Assembly: GCF_900105835.1 (NCBI RefSeq)
Contig: NZ_LT629783.1
Span: 1,922,001 to 1,986,000 of the forward strand
DNA length: 64,000 nt
Direction of reading: 5' to 3'
Origin: Pseudomonas fragi
GTDB lineage: Bacteria > Pseudomonadota > Gammaproteobacteria > Pseudomonadales > Pseudomonadaceae
The notes under the pieces are model-generated. The model saw only the letters and a list, made by a program, of their open reading frames with translations, was not told the DNA's origin and made no database searches. The stretch's first letter is position 1; the number at the start of each line of letters is the position of its first letter. Below are positions 26,876-37,605 of this stretch, piece after piece. A program made the position numbers and the translations under genes.

Positions 26876-27805
26876 ATGCGTATCGTCGTTGCACTGGGCG
26901 GTAACGCCCTCTTGCGTCGCGGCCAGCCCATGACCGCCGAGAACCAGCGCGAAAACATCCAGACCGCTACCGCCCAAATCGCCCGCATTGCCCACGGCAA
27001 CGAACTGGTCGTGGCCCACGGTAATGGCCCGCAAGTCGGCCTGCTGTCCCTGCAAGCCGCCGCCTACACGGCCGTCGCCCCTTACCCGCTGGACGTGCTC
27101 GGTGCTGAAACCGAAGGCATGATCGGCTACATGATCGAACAGGAACTGGGCAACCTGCTGCCACAGGAAGCCGCGTTTGCCACCTTGCTGACCCAGGTTG
27201 AAGTCGACCCCAAGGACCCGGCTTTCCAGAAGCCGACCAAGCCGATCGGCCCGGTCTACACCGAAAGCGAAGCCAAGAGCCTGGCCGCCGAAAAAGGCTG
27301 GAGCATTGCTCCGGACGGCGACAAGTTCCGCCGCGTGGTGCCTAGCCCGAAACCCAAGCGCATCTTCGAAATTCGCCCGATCAAATGGCTGCTGGAAAAA
27401 GGCACCATCGTGATCTGCGCGGGCGGTGGCGGCATCCCCACCATGTACGGCGAAGACGGCAAGCTGCGCGGCATTGAAGCGGTGATCGACAAGGACCTGG
27501 CGTCCTCGCTGCTGGCCCAGCAGCTGGACAGCGACCTGCTGGTGATCGCCACTGACGTGAATGCGGCGTTTATCGACTGGGGCAAGCCAACCCAGAAAGG
27601 CATCTCCCACGCCCACCCCGACGAGCTGGAAAAACTCGGCTTTGCCTCGGGCTCGATGGGCCCTAAAGTTGAAGCTGCTTGCGAGTTTGCGCGTAAAACC
27701 GGCAAGACCGCAGTGATCGGCGCACTGGCGGATATCGAAGCAATCGTTCAAGGTAAGGCCGGTACTCGGGTCAGCACCGAAAAACCGGGTATCACCTACT
27801 TCTGA
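26876..27805 (+). CDS. arcC: Carbamate kinase
   Basis: Last enzyme of the deiminase pathway, 309 residues, making ATP from carbamoyl phosphate and ADP. The start [18 protein letters not shown] has the amino-acid-kinase glycine loop [20 protein letters not shown] near residues 43-55 and [12 protein letters not shown] near 180-191 are further family segments, and [12 protein letters not shown] lies near the C-terminus. AAGGAC is seen upstream. A terminator at 27811-27838 closes the operon. Confidence 0.95.
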   Translation: MRIVVALGGNALLRRGQPMTAENQRENIQTATAQIARIAHGNELVVAHGNGPQVGLLSLQAAAYTAVAPYPLDVLGAETEGMIGYMIEQELGNLLPQEAAFATLLTQVEVDPKDPAFQKPTKPIGPVYTESEAKSLAAEKGWSIAPDGDKFRRVVPSPKPKRIFEIRPIKWLLEKGTIVICAGGGGIPTMYGEDGKLRGIEAVIDKDLASSLLAQQLDSDLLVIATDVNAAFIDWGKPTQKGISHAHPDELEKLGFASGSMGPKVEAACEFARKTGKTAVIGALADIEAIVQGKAGTRVSTEKPGITYF

Positions 27806-27810
27806 ACCCC

Positions 27811-27838
27811 GGGGCAGGCCTCGGGGCCTGCCCTTTTC
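27811..27838 (+). terminator. Terminator of the arc operon
   Basis: GGGCAGGCC and GGCCTGCCC pair around a short loop and are followed by TTTTCCC. Confidence 0.72.
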
Positions 27839-27860
27839 CCATTGCACCAAGGAGTACCCT

Positions 27861-28220
27861 ATGGCCTCGTTCGAACCCGGTCACCTGCATATCCATCGCG
27901 AACCGCTGCAACCGAGCGACTTTGGGTATGACATCAAGATCGATTACCAGGTCGTTCAGGATCCCAAGGAAGGCAAGTCGATGCAGTTCGACATGCACGG
28001 TCAGATCAACCAGAAGGAGTTCAAGGAGTCCTTCACGCTGCCCAAGGACATGGCCTACAACTTTGCCCATGATGCATTCCAGATTGCCGTGAAACATGGC
28101 ATTCCCAAAACCGCTGACATCCGCTCGATGCACGGTTACTACGACAAGATGTTCGCCGACGTAATGGCCCAGCTCAACCACAAGCCGGGCGACCCGATCA
28201 AGCTCGACCATCTGGACTGA
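27861..28220 (+). CDS. DUF5064-type small cytoplasmic protein
   Basis: A 119-residue acidic protein of unknown function that I associate with the DUF5064 family found in Pseudomonas. It begins MASFEPGHLHIHREPLQP and has AAGGAG upstream. It has no membrane span, signal or known catalytic motif. The composition (many H, D and K) and the phrase FKESFTLPKDMAYNFAHDAF suggest a compact alpha/beta fold. It follows the arc operon in the same direction but beyond a terminator, so a functional link with arginine use is only suggested by place. Confidence 0.75.
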   Translation: MASFEPGHLHIHREPLQPSDFGYDIKIDYQVVQDPKEGKSMQFDMHGQINQKEFKESFTLPKDMAYNFAHDAFQIAVKHGIPKTADIRSMHGYYDKMFADVMAQLNHKPGDPIKLDHLD

Positions 28221-28248
28221 TTCAGCCACTGGCTGATGGCTGCACTTT

Positions 28249-28334
28249 TGTGGGAGCGGGCTTGCCCGCGATGCAAACACCTCGATTGATCTGATGCACC
28301 GGGGTGATGCCATCGCGAGCAAGCCCGCTCCCAC
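28249..28334. repeat. REPIN-type paired palindrome, GTGGGAGCGGGC family
   Basis: Inverted pair TGTGGGAGCGGGCTTGCCCG and GCGAGCAAGCCCGCTCCCAC between the DUF5064 gene and gcsR. Confidence 0.85.
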
Positions 28335-28404
28335 GGAATTTCACCTATCCCCCCCACCAAGGCATACTGGCCATCCCTGCTGGCCATAAATGTTTGCCGT
28401 TCCC

Positions 28405-29913
28405 ATGCGTATCCATGTCAGTTTTATCGACCGTGTTGGCATCACCCAGGAAGTCCTGGCATTGCTGGGCGGACGTAACCTCAATCTGGATGCGGTGGAA
28501 ATGGTCCCGCCCAACGTCTATATCGACGCACCCACCCTCAGCCCGCAAGTACTCGACGAGCTGCGCGAGGCGCTGTTCGGCGTCCACGGCGTGCAAGCGG
28601 TAACGGTGGTCGACATCCTCCCCGGCCAGCGCCGCCACCTGCAGCTGGACGCCCTGCTCGCCGCCATGACCGACCCGGTACTGGCGCTCGACAGCGAGGG
28701 CCATGTGCTGCTGGCCAACCCGGCGCTGGTGGCGCTGTACGGCCACGAGCCGACCGGCGAAAGTATCGGCCAGTTGTTCAGCGACCCCGGCCTGCTCGAC
28801 GTGCTGCTGGAAAACGGCTTTCGCCTGCCTCTGCGCGAAGTGACCCTCAACGGCCACCCGCTGATGCTCGATGCCACGCCGATCACCGATGCCGGCGCCC
28901 TGCTCACCCTGTACCAGCCAAGCCGCATCGGCGAGCGCCTGGCAGCGCTGCACCACGATCACGCAGAAGGCTTTGACGCCCTGCTGGGTGACTCCCCTGC
29001 CATTCGCACCCTAAAAGCCCGTGCGCAGCGCGTGGCGGCGCTTGATGCGCCCTTGCTGATCCAGGGCGAGACCGGCACCGGCAAAGAGTTGGTGGCCCGC
29101 GCCTGCCATGCCATCAGCGACCGCTTTGGCGCACCCTTCCTGGCCCTCAACTGCGCGGCACTCCCGGAAAACCTGGCCGAAAGCGAACTGTTCGGCTATG
29201 CCCCCGGCGCCTTTACCGGCGCGCAACGCGGCGGCAAGCCGGGGTTGATGGAACTGGCCAACAACGGCACGGTGTTTCTCGACGAAATCGCTGAGATGTC
29301 ACCCTACCTGCAAGCCAAGCTGCTGCGCTTTCTCAATGACGGCAGCTTTCGCCGGGTGGGCGGCGAGCGTGAGGTCAAGGTCAATGTGCGCATCCTCAGC
29401 GCCACGCACCGCAATCTCGAAAAAATGGTCAACGAAGGCACCTTTCGCGAAGACCTGTTCTACCGCCTCAACGTGCTCAATATCGAAGTGCCGCCCTTGC
29501 GCGAGCGCGGCCAGGATATTTTGCTGCTGGCCCGCGCCTTTATGCAGCAGGCCTGCACCCAGATCCAGCGCCCGGCTTGCCGCCTGGCCCCAGGCACTTA
29601 CCCGGCGCTGCTGGGCAACCGCTGGCCCGGCAACGTGCGCCAGTTGCAGAACGTGATCTTTCGCGCCGCCGCCATCTGCGAGGGTTCGCTGGTGGATATT
29701 GGCGACCTGGATATCGCCGGCACCTCGGTGGCCCGGCAAAACGACGGCGAGGTCGAGACCCTGGAACACGCCGTCGAAACCTTCGAAAAGGCCCTGCTGG
29801 AGAAGCTCTACGTCAGCTACCCCTCCACCCGCCAATTGGCCAGCCGCCTGCAGACTTCCCACACGGCCATCGCCCATCGCCTGCGCAAATACGGTATTCC
29901 GGGCAAAGCCTGA
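28405..29913 (+). CDS. gcsR: TyrR-like sigma-54 activator GcsR
   Basis: Enhancer-binding regulator of 502 residues for glycine catabolism. The start at 28405 (MRIHVSFIDRVGITQEVL) matches TyrR-family N-termini. An ATG five codons earlier is possible, and neither has a strong binding site. Domains in order: ACT-like ligand domain (about 1-70), PAS domain (about 75-185), AAA+ domain with Walker A GETGTGKE, the sigma-54 contact loop GAFTGA and Walker B-like TVFLDEI, then a C-terminal helix-turn-helix (STRQLASRLQTSHTAIAHRL, in part). It stands directly upstream of the gcv cluster, which carries a sigma-54 promoter and three GcsR-type sites. Confidence 0.93.
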   Translation: MRIHVSFIDRVGITQEVLALLGGRNLNLDAVEMVPPNVYIDAPTLSPQVLDELREALFGVHGVQAVTVVDILPGQRRHLQLDALLAAMTDPVLALDSEGHVLLANPALVALYGHEPTGESIGQLFSDPGLLDVLLENGFRLPLREVTLNGHPLMLDATPITDAGALLTLYQPSRIGERLAALHHDHAEGFDALLGDSPAIRTLKARAQRVAALDAPLLIQGETGTGKELVARACHAISDRFGAPFLALNCAALPENLAESELFGYAPGAFTGAQRGGKPGLMELANNGTVFLDEIAEMSPYLQAKLLRFLNDGSFRRVGGEREVKVNVRILSATHRNLEKMVNEGTFREDLFYRLNVLNIEVPPLRERGQDILLLARAFMQQACTQIQRPACRLAPGTYPALLGNRWPGNVRQLQNVIFRAAAICEGSLVDIGDLDIAGTSVARQNDGEVETLEHAVETFEKALLEKLYVSYPSTRQLASRLQTSHTAIAHRLRKYGIPGKA

Positions 29914-29927
29914 CGGACACAAAACCT

Positions 29928-30060
29928 TGTAGCCGCTGCCGAAGGCTGAGTTCGAGCGCGAAGCGGTCGTAAAACCGGGATCTGCGGTGCATATGAAACA
30001 CCGCGATTGCTGATTTTACGACTGCTGCGCAGCCGAACGCAGCCTTCGGCAGCTGCTACG
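29928..30060. repeat. REPIN-type paired palindrome, GTAGCCGCTGCCGAAGG variant
   Basis: TGTAGCCGCTGCCGAAGGCT at the left is inverted as AGCCTTCGGCAGCTGCTACG at the right. Confidence 0.82.
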
Positions 30061-30096
30061 GAATTTGTGCTCCCGTTCATTGGCAGCCGCAAACCT

Positions 30097-30114
30097 TGTA
30101 TCGAATTCACTCCA
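30097..30114. promoter_or_regulatory. GcsR-type binding site 1
   Basis: TGTATCG-AATT-CACTCCA, a partial match to the TGTAACG-N4-CGTTCCG site described for P. aeruginosa GcsR. Confidence 0.55.
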
Positions 30115-30115
30115 C

Positions 30116-30133
30116 CGGAACGAATTCGATACA
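30116..30133. promoter_or_regulatory. GcsR-type binding site 2
   Basis: CGGAACG-AATT-CGATACA. On the other strand this reads TGTATCG-AATT-CGTTCCG, one base from the P. aeruginosa GcsR consensus outside the spacer. Confidence 0.7.
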
Positions 30134-30196
30134 CACCCTCTCCAGCCATGCTGCGCAAGGCTTTGATCCTCTTGGATTTTTTCATGCCGCAAAGAC

Positions 30197-30214
30197 TGTA
30201 GCGATTTCGCTACA
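30197..30214. promoter_or_regulatory. GcsR-type binding site 3
   Basis: TGTAGCG-ATTT-CGCTACA, a perfect 7-bp inverted repeat with a 4-bp spacer and the same spacing as sites 1 and 2. It lies 65 bp upstream of the sigma-54 promoter. Confidence 0.65.
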
Positions 30215-30278
30215 CAGCCCTTTGCCAGAGCGTTCCGAATACACCTTAAGCCATTGATAAATAAAGATATTTATAAAC

Positions 30279-30294
30279 TGGCAACCATCTTGCA
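30279..30294 (+). promoter_or_regulatory. Sigma-54 promoter of the gcv operon
   Basis: TGGCAACCATCTTGCA has the invariant GG and GC separated by ten bases, as required at -24/-12. It lies 78 bp before the gcvH ATG. Confidence 0.85.
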
Positions 30295-30371
30295 ATGAAC
30301 TCCGGCATAAGCTCGATCTGCACGAGCATTTACCTGTGACCACCAGACATGTCTGGCCCTGAGGAGTTTCC

Positions 30372-30755
30372 ATGAGCGAATTGCGTTTTACTGAAGACCA
30401 CGAATGGCTGCGCACCGAAGCCGACGGCAGCGTAACCGTGGGGATTACCGCGTTTGCGCAAAACGCTCTGGGTGATGTGGTGTTTGTGCAACTGCCCGAG
30501 CTGCAGGCCTACGACAAGGGCGCAGAAGCCGCTACTGTCGAATCGGTCAAGGCTGCCAGCGGCGTCTACATGCCCCTGGACGGTGAAGTGCTCGAAGTGA
30601 ACCCGGCGCTCGACAGCAGCCCGGAGCTGGTCAACGAAGACCCGTTGGGTCAAGGCTGGTTCTTCCGCTTCAAGCCCGCCGATGCCAACGCTGTAGGCCA
30701 ATTGCTCGATCAGGACGCCTACGACCGCCTGATCAAAGCCCAAGACGACAACTGA
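30372..30755 (+). CDS. gcvH: Glycine cleavage system H protein
   Basis: Lipoyl carrier of 127 residues that shuttles the aminomethyl group between the P and T proteins. The lipoylated residue is Lys60 in [15 protein letters not shown]. The opening [12 protein letters not shown] is typical. GAGGAG lies upstream of the ATG. It is the first gene after the sigma-54 promoter and is followed 10 bp later by gcvP. Confidence 0.96.
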   Translation: MSELRFTEDHEWLRTEADGSVTVGITAFAQNALGDVVFVQLPELQAYDKGAEAATVESVKAASGVYMPLDGEVLEVNPALDSSPELVNEDPLGQGWFFRFKPADANAVGQLLDQDAYDRLIKAQDDN

Positions 30756-30765
30756 GAAGCCCGCC

Positions 30766-33624
30766 ATGACCATCAATCTCAGCACTGCCAATGAATTTAT
30801 CGCGCGCCACATCGGCCCGCGCCAAGCCGATGAGCAGGCGATGCTCGCCACTCTGGGCTTTGATTCCCTGGAAGGCCTCAGCGCCAGCGTGATCCCGGAC
30901 AGCATCAAGGGCACCAGCGTGCTCAACCTGCCCGCCGGGCAAAGCGAAGCCGACGCCCTGGCTTCGATCAAGGCCATCGCAGCCAAAAACCAGCTGTGCA
31001 AAACCTATATCGGCCAGGGCTACTACAACTGCCACACGCCTTCGCCGATCCTGCGCAACCTCCTGGAAAACCCTGCCTGGTACACCGCCTACACGCCCTA
31101 CCAGCCGGAAATTTCCCAGGGCCGTCTCGAAGCGCTGCTCAACTTCCAGACCCTGATCAGCGACCTCAGCGGCCTGCCGATCGCCAACGCCTCGCTGCTC
31201 GACGAAGCCACCGCCGCTGCCGAAGCCATGACCTTCTGCAAACGCCTGAGCAAGAACAAAACCAGCCACCGCTTTTTCGCCTCCAGCCACTGTCACCCGC
31301 AAACCCTGGACGTGCTGCGCACCCGTGCCGAGCCACTGGGCATTGAAGTAGTGGTTGCCGACGAGCGCGAAGTGAGCGACGTATCGGTCTTCTTCGGCGC
31401 CCTGCTGCAATACCCGGCGAGCAACGGTGACGTGTTCGACTATCGCGAACTGGTTGAGCGCTTCCATGCCGCCAACGCCCTGGTGGCCGTAGCCGCCGAC
31501 CTGCTGGCCCTGACCCTGCTGACCCCGCCGGGCGAGTTCGGCGCAGACGTGGCCATCGGCAGCGCCCAGCGTTTTGGCGTGCCACTGGGCTTCGGTGGCC
31601 CGCACGCGGCCTACTTCGCCACCCGCGACGCGTTCAAGCGCGACATGCCGGGCCGCTTGGTCGGTGTGTCGGTTGACCGTCACGGCAAGCCGGCACTGCG
31701 CCTGGCCATGCAAACCCGCGAGCAACACATCCGCCGCGAGAAGGCCACGAGCAACATCTGTACCGCCCAAGTGCTGCTGGCCAACATCGCCAGCATGTAC
31801 GCCGTGTACCACGGCCCCAAAGGCCTGAGCCAAATCGCCCGACGCATTCACCAGCTGACCGCGATCCTGGCCCGGGGCCTGAGCGATCTGGGGCTGAAGG
31901 TCGAGCAAGAGCAGTTCTTCGACACCCTGACCCTCAACACCGGTGACAACACCGCCGCCCTGCACACCAAGGCGCACGCTCAGCGGATCAACCTGCGTAT
32001 CGTCGACAACCAGCGCCTGGGCCTGTCGCTGGATGAAACCAGCAGCCAGTCCGACGTCACCGCACTGTGGGCGTTGCTCGCCGCAGACGGTCAGACCCTG
32101 CCGGACTTCGACGCACTGGCCGCCAGCGTAACGGGCACCCTGCCCGCCGCCCTGCTGCGCCAGTCGCCGATCCTCAGCCACCCGGTGTTCAACCGCTATC
32201 ACTCCGAAACCGAGCTGATGCGCTACCTGCGCAAGCTGGCCGACAAGGACCTGGCGCTGGACCGCACCATGATCCCGCTGGGCTCGTGCACCATGAAGCT
32301 CAACGCTGCCAGCGAAATGATCCCGGTCACCTGGGCCGAATTCGGCAACCTGCACCCGTTCGCGCCTGCCGAGCAGAGCCAGGGCTACCAGCAACTGACC
32401 ACCGAACTGGAAGCCATGCTGTGTGCGGCCACCGGTTACGACGCCATTTCCCTGCAACCGAACGCCGGTTCCCAGGGCGAGTACGCCGGCTTGCTGGCCA
32501 TTCGTGCCTATCACCATAGCCGTGGCGAAGAGCGCCGCGACATCTGCCTGATCCCGTCCTCGGCCCACGGCACCAACCCGGCCACCGCCAACATGGCCGG
32601 CATGCGGGTGGTGGTCACTGCCTGTGACGCTCGCGGCAACGTCGATATTGAAGACCTGCGCGCCAAGGCCATCGAGCACCGCGACCACCTTGCCGCATTG
32701 ATGATCACTTACCCGTCGACCCACGGCGTGTTCGAAGAAGGCATCCGCGAAATCTGCGGCATCATTCATGACAACGGCGGCCAGGTGTACATCGACGGCG
32801 CCAACATGAACGCGATGGTGGGCCTGTGCGCACCGGGCAAGTTCGGCGGCGACGTGTCCCACCTCAACCTGCACAAGACCTTCTGCATCCCCCACGGCGG
32901 TGGCGGCCCGGGCGTCGGCCCGATTGGCGTCAAGTCGCACCTCACGCCGTTCCTGCCGGGTCATGCGGCAATGGAGCGCAAGGAAGGCGCGGTGTGCGCA
33001 GCGCCGTTCGGCAGCGCCAGCATCCTGCCGATCACCTGGATGTACATCCGCATGATGGGCGGCGAAGGCCTCAAGCGCGCCTCGCAGCTGGCCATCCTCA
33101 ACGCCAACTACATCGCCCGCCGTCTTGAAGAGCACTACCCGGTGCTGTACTCGGGCAGCAATGGCCTGGTGGCCCACGAATGCATCCTCGACCTGCGCCC
33201 GCTCAAGGAAACCAGTGGCATCAGCGTCGATGACGTGGCCAAGCGCCTGATCGACTTTGGCTTCCACGCCCCGACCATGTCGTTCCCGGTGGCAGGCACG
33301 CTGATGATCGAGCCGACCGAAAGCGAGTCCAAGGAGGAACTGGACCGCTTCTGTGACGCCATGATCTGCATTCGTGAAGAGATCCGCGAAGTTGAGAGCG
33401 GCGGCCTGGACAAGGAAGACAACCCGCTGAAAAACGCCCCGCACACCGCTGCCGAGATGGTGGGCGAATGGACCCACCCGTACAGCCGCGAGCAGGCGGT
33501 GTACCCGGTAGCGTCCTTGATCGAAGGCAAGTACTGGCCACCGGTCGGTCGCGTCGACAACGTATTTGGCGACCGCAACCTGGTGTGCGCGTGCCCGTCG
33601 ATCGAAAGCTATCAGGAGGCGTAA
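30766..33624 (+). CDS. gcvP: Glycine dehydrogenase (decarboxylating), P protein
   Basis: Homodimeric-type P protein of 952 residues that decarboxylates glycine with pyridoxal phosphate and loads the aminomethyl group on GcvH. The PLP-binding Lys704 lies in [17 protein letters not shown]. Family segments FIARHIGP near the N-terminus and [15 protein letters not shown] near residue 505 are intact. It is the second gene of the gcv operon. A REPIN follows before sdaA. Confidence 0.96.
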   Translation: MTINLSTANEFIARHIGPRQADEQAMLATLGFDSLEGLSASVIPDSIKGTSVLNLPAGQSEADALASIKAIAAKNQLCKTYIGQGYYNCHTPSPILRNLLENPAWYTAYTPYQPEISQGRLEALLNFQTLISDLSGLPIANASLLDEATAAAEAMTFCKRLSKNKTSHRFFASSHCHPQTLDVLRTRAEPLGIEVVVADEREVSDVSVFFGALLQYPASNGDVFDYRELVERFHAANALVAVAADLLALTLLTPPGEFGADVAIGSAQRFGVPLGFGGPHAAYFATRDAFKRDMPGRLVGVSVDRHGKPALRLAMQTREQHIRREKATSNICTAQVLLANIASMYAVYHGPKGLSQIARRIHQLTAILARGLSDLGLKVEQEQFFDTLTLNTGDNTAALHTKAHAQRINLRIVDNQRLGLSLDETSSQSDVTALWALLAADGQTLPDFDALAASVTGTLPAALLRQSPILSHPVFNRYHSETELMRYLRKLADKDLALDRTMIPLGSCTMKLNAASEMIPVTWAEFGNLHPFAPAEQSQGYQQLTTELEAMLCAATGYDAISLQPNAGSQGEYAGLLAIRAYHHSRGEERRDICLIPSSAHGTNPATANMAGMRVVVTACDARGNVDIEDLRAKAIEHRDHLAALMITYPSTHGVFEEGIREICGIIHDNGGQVYIDGANMNAMVGLCAPGKFGGDVSHLNLHKTFCIPHGGGGPGVGPIGVKSHLTPFLPGHAAMERKEGAVCAAPFGSASILPITWMYIRMMGGEGLKRASQLAILNANYIARRLEEHYPVLYSGSNGLVAHECILDLRPLKETSGISVDDVAKRLIDFGFHAPTMSFPVAGTLMIEPTESESKEELDRFCDAMICIREEIREVESGGLDKEDNPLKNAPHTAAEMVGEWTHPYSREQAVYPVASLIEGKYWPPVGRVDNVFGDRNLVCACPSIESYQEA

Positions 33625-33647
33625 GCAGCCGGGTCATGGAGATCTGA

Positions 33648-33735
33648 TGTGGGAGCGGGCTTGCTCGCGATACAGGCAATGCGGTTTTGCAGCCACAGCG
33701 CAGTGATGCTATCGCAGGCAAGCCAGCTCCCACAG
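33648..33735. repeat. REPIN-type paired palindrome, GTGGGAGCGGGC family
   Basis: TGTGGGAGCGGGCTTGCTCG at the left and a slightly degenerate inverted copy (CAAGCCAGCTCCCACA) at the right, between gcvP and sdaA. Confidence 0.82.
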
Positions 33736-33776
33736 AGATCGAAGTTGCATTACACAATAAGAAACCGGAGAACCCC

Positions 33777-35153
<1,377 letters not shown>

Positions 35154-35170
35154 TTTTCAAGGAGTCTCGA

Positions 35171-36295
35171 ATGTCCACCGAACAACTGCTTAAAACCCCG
35201 CTGCACGCACTGCACCTTGAACTGGGCGCGCGCATGGTGCCGTTTGCCGGCTATGACATGCCCGTGCAGTACCCGCTGGGGGTGATGAAAGAGCACCAGC
35301 ACACCCGTGAACAAGCCGGCCTGTTCGATGTATCGCACATGGGCCAGATCCGCCTGACCGGCGCCGACGCGGCCAAGGCCCTGGAAGCGCTGGTGCCGGT
35401 GGATATCATCGACCTGCCGGTGGGCATGCAGCGCTATGCCATGTTCACCAATGAGCAGGGCGGCATCCTCGATGACCTGATGGTCGCCAATCTGGGCAAT
35501 GACGAGCTGTTCCTGGTGGTCAACGCCGCCTGCAAGGACCAGGACCTGGCCCACCTGCGCAAGCACCTGGGTGCCCACTGCCAGATCCAGCCGCTGTTTG
35601 AACAACGCGCCCTGCTCGCCCTGCAAGGCCCGGCAGCGGTCAACGTGCTGCAACGCCTGGCACCGCAAGTGGCCAACATGACCTTTATGCAGTTTGCCCC
35701 GGTGACCCTGCTGGGCGCGGACTGCTATGTCAGCCGCTCGGGCTACACCGGTGAAGACGGCTTTGAGATTTCAGTACCCGCCGAGCGCGCCGAAGAACTG
35801 GCCCGCCGCCTGCTGGCCGAGCCCGAAGTGCAGGCCATCGGCCTCGGCGCACGGGACTCGCTGCGTCTGGAAGCCGGTCTGTGCCTCTACGGCCACGACA
35901 TGAACGACACCACCACGCCAATCGAAGCCAGCCTGCTCTGGGCCATCTCCAAGGCCCGTCGTGCTGACGGCCCGCGGGCGGGTGGTTTTCCGGGTGCCGA
36001 AAACATCTTTGCCCAACAGCAAAACGGCGTGGCGCGCAAACGCGTCGGCCTGTTGCCCCAGGAGCGCACCCCGGTGCGTGAAGGCGCAGAGATTGTCGAT
36101 GCCGAAGGCACAGTGATCGGCACAGTGTGCAGCGGCGGCTTTGGTCCGACCCTGGGCGCGCCTTTGGCGATGGGTTATGTGGATCTGGCATTCACCCCTG
36201 TGGACACTGAAGTGTGGGCGATCGTGCGGGGCAAGCGCGTACCAATGAAAGTGTCGAAGATGCCATTTGTCGCACAACGTTATTACAGAGGCTAA
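35171..36295 (+). CDS. gcvT: Aminomethyltransferase, glycine cleavage T protein
   Basis: Tetrahydrofolate-dependent T protein of 374 residues. The start at 35171 (MSTEQLLKTPLHALHLELG) has AAGGAG upstream, 17 bp after sdaA. Family segments are MVPFAGYDMPVQY near residue 23, LFDVSHMGQI, SRSGYTGEDGFEI and GLGARDSLRLEAGLCLYG. It ends the gcv operon. A hairpin with 11-bp arms at 36306-36344 follows the stop codon. Confidence 0.95.
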   Translation: MSTEQLLKTPLHALHLELGARMVPFAGYDMPVQYPLGVMKEHQHTREQAGLFDVSHMGQIRLTGADAAKALEALVPVDIIDLPVGMQRYAMFTNEQGGILDDLMVANLGNDELFLVVNAACKDQDLAHLRKHLGAHCQIQPLFEQRALLALQGPAAVNVLQRLAPQVANMTFMQFAPVTLLGADCYVSRSGYTGEDGFEISVPAERAEELARRLLAEPEVQAIGLGARDSLRLEAGLCLYGHDMNDTTTPIEASLLWAISKARRADGPRAGGFPGAENIFAQQQNGVARKRVGLLPQERTPVREGAEIVDAEGTVIGTVCSGGFGPTLGAPLAMGYVDLAFTPVDTEVWAIVRGKRVPMKVSKMPFVAQRYYRG

Positions 36296-36305
36296 CTTCA
36301 ACTGT

Positions 36306-36344
36306 GCAGTTGCATGTTCACGGTGCAGGCGGCCATGCAACTGC
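36306..36344. repeat. Hairpin after gcvT
   Basis: GCAGTTGCATG and CATGCAACTGC are perfect 11-bp arms with a 17-nt loop and no T-run. It may stabilise the 3' end of the gcv mRNA. The rest of the gap up to 36671 is probably the promoter and long leader of the cold-shock gene. No gene is seen there. Confidence 0.6.
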
Positions 36345-36671
36345 CACATAACAGGGCAAACTTTCGATAGTGAAAACTGTCTTTAATACGCGAAAATAAT
36401 TGAACACTTCTATAACGTCAGGTTCTTTGCCACTGCCTTAAGCGCATTAAAAAATCGCCTGCGCACGTCGTATTTAAGGGGCTTGTTTTTTTAATTGCAG
36501 TTTCGTAGAGTTTGCCCACTGTGTTTGCATGGGTCGCTGGAATCGTGACCTGGGCAGTAGCTCTAAGTTTGCTACACCCGTTCTGCGTCTCTTACTTTCC
36601 TGCAACCCAGCACCAGTACTCTTTCCTGTGAGAGAGACTGTCATTAATTGTTAGCGTCAAGGAATTAAGAA

Positions 36672-36884
36672 ATGTCACAACGTCAGAGCGGTACGGTCAA
36701 GTGGTTCAACGACGAGAAGGGGTTTGGTTTCATCACCCCTGAAAGCGGTCCGGACCTGTTTGTGCACTTCCGTGCCATCCAGGGCAACGGCTTCAAAAGC
36801 CTGAAGGAAGGCCAGAAAGTGACCTTCATCTCGGTTCAGGGCCAAAAAGGCCTGCAGGCTGACGAAGTTCAAGCAGAAGCTTAA
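36672..36884 (+). CDS. cspA: Cold-shock protein, CspA family
   Basis: A 70-residue single cold-shock domain that binds single-stranded nucleic acid. The RNP1 motif appears as KGFGFITP and RNP2 as LFVHF, after the usual SGTVKWFND opening. AAGGAATTAAGAA precedes the ATG. The long AT-rich leader of several hundred bases suggests post-transcriptional control, as in other csp genes. A strong terminator follows. Confidence 0.95.
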   Translation: MSQRQSGTVKWFNDEKGFGFITPESGPDLFVHFRAIQGNGFKSLKEGQKVTFISVQGQKGLQADEVQAEA

Positions 36885-36895
36885 ATCTCGTACAC

Positions 36896-36930
36896 AAAAA
36901 GCCTCTGATGGTGACATCAGAGGCTTTTTT
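36896..36930 (+). terminator. Terminator after the cold-shock gene
   Basis: GCCTCTGATG and CATCAGAGGC form a 10-bp stem with a 4-nt loop, A5 before and T6 after. It could work in both directions. Confidence 0.92.
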
Positions 36931-36978
36931 ATGTGCTTTATTCCGTAAGATGGCGGTTTTCCTTGACGAGACCCTGCC

Positions 36979-37467
36979 ATGTCGAAACAACCGCTTAGCC
37001 CGCAAGGCGACTTTCCCGCCGTTGGCCTGGGGCGCCGCCTGGCAGCCATGTTTTATGACTTTCTGCTGTGTACCGCCCTGCTGATCGTCACCACCTTTAT
37101 CTACAAGCTGATCATGATGAGCTTTATTGGCGAGGCAAAAATGCGCGAGCTGTCAGAAGCAGGCGCACTGGATGGTGACCCGCTGTTGTCGACCATCCTG
37201 TTTTTTGTGCTGTTCGGCTTCTTTGCCAAATTCTGGACCCATTCCGGGCAAACCCTGGGCATGCAGGTGTGGGGGGTTCGCGTGCAGAACGCCGACGGTA
37301 CGGCCATCAGCCTGTGGCAGGCCCTGCTACGGTTTATCGTGTCCATCGGCTCGTGGTTGTGCCTGGGGCTGGGCTTTATCTGGTCGATCTTCGACAAGCA
37401 AAACCGCACCTGGCATGACATGTATTCCAACACGCAGTTGGTGCGCATCCCCAAACAGAAGAAATAA
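36979..37467 (+). CDS. RDD family membrane protein
   Basis: A 162-residue inner-membrane protein of the RDD family. The start GRRLAAMFYDFLLCTALLIV (in part) has the Arg-Asp pair typical of span one. Further spans lie near residues 68-85, with SGQTLGMQVWGVRV between them, and near 115-135. The function is unknown, though some RDD proteins take part in ion homeostasis. It has its own strong terminator and no clear operon partners. Confidence 0.88.
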   Translation: MSKQPLSPQGDFPAVGLGRRLAAMFYDFLLCTALLIVTTFIYKLIMMSFIGEAKMRELSEAGALDGDPLLSTILFFVLFGFFAKFWTHSGQTLGMQVWGVRVQNADGTAISLWQALLRFIVSIGSWLCLGLGFIWSIFDKQNRTWHDMYSNTQLVRIPKQKK

Positions 37468-37499
37468 AAAAAACCCGTATCTCACGATACGGGTTTTTT
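37466..37499. terminator. Bidirectional terminator after the RDD gene
   Basis: CCCGTATC and GATACGGG pair around TCAC, with an A-run before and T6 after the stem. Confidence 0.9.
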
Positions 37500-37507
37500 A
37501 TTGCCCT

Positions 37508-37592
37508 TGTGGGAGCGGGCTTGCCCGCGATGGCATCGGCGCGGTTCAACTGAAAAACCGCGCTGCCTGCATCGCGAGCGAACCCCTCCCAC
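37508..37592. repeat. REPIN-type paired palindrome, right arm degenerate
   Basis: TGTGGGAGCGGGCTTGCCCG faces GCGAGCGAACCCCTCCCA, the second copy having several changes. Confidence 0.72.
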
Positions 37593-37605
37593 CCGGGTGT
37601 GCGGC

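Noticed and set aside
30733..33477. A 914-codon open frame antisense to gcvP
   Set aside because: gcvP is intact with all family motifs. Long antisense frames are common in GC-rich codon-biased genes, and this one has no recognisable protein features.
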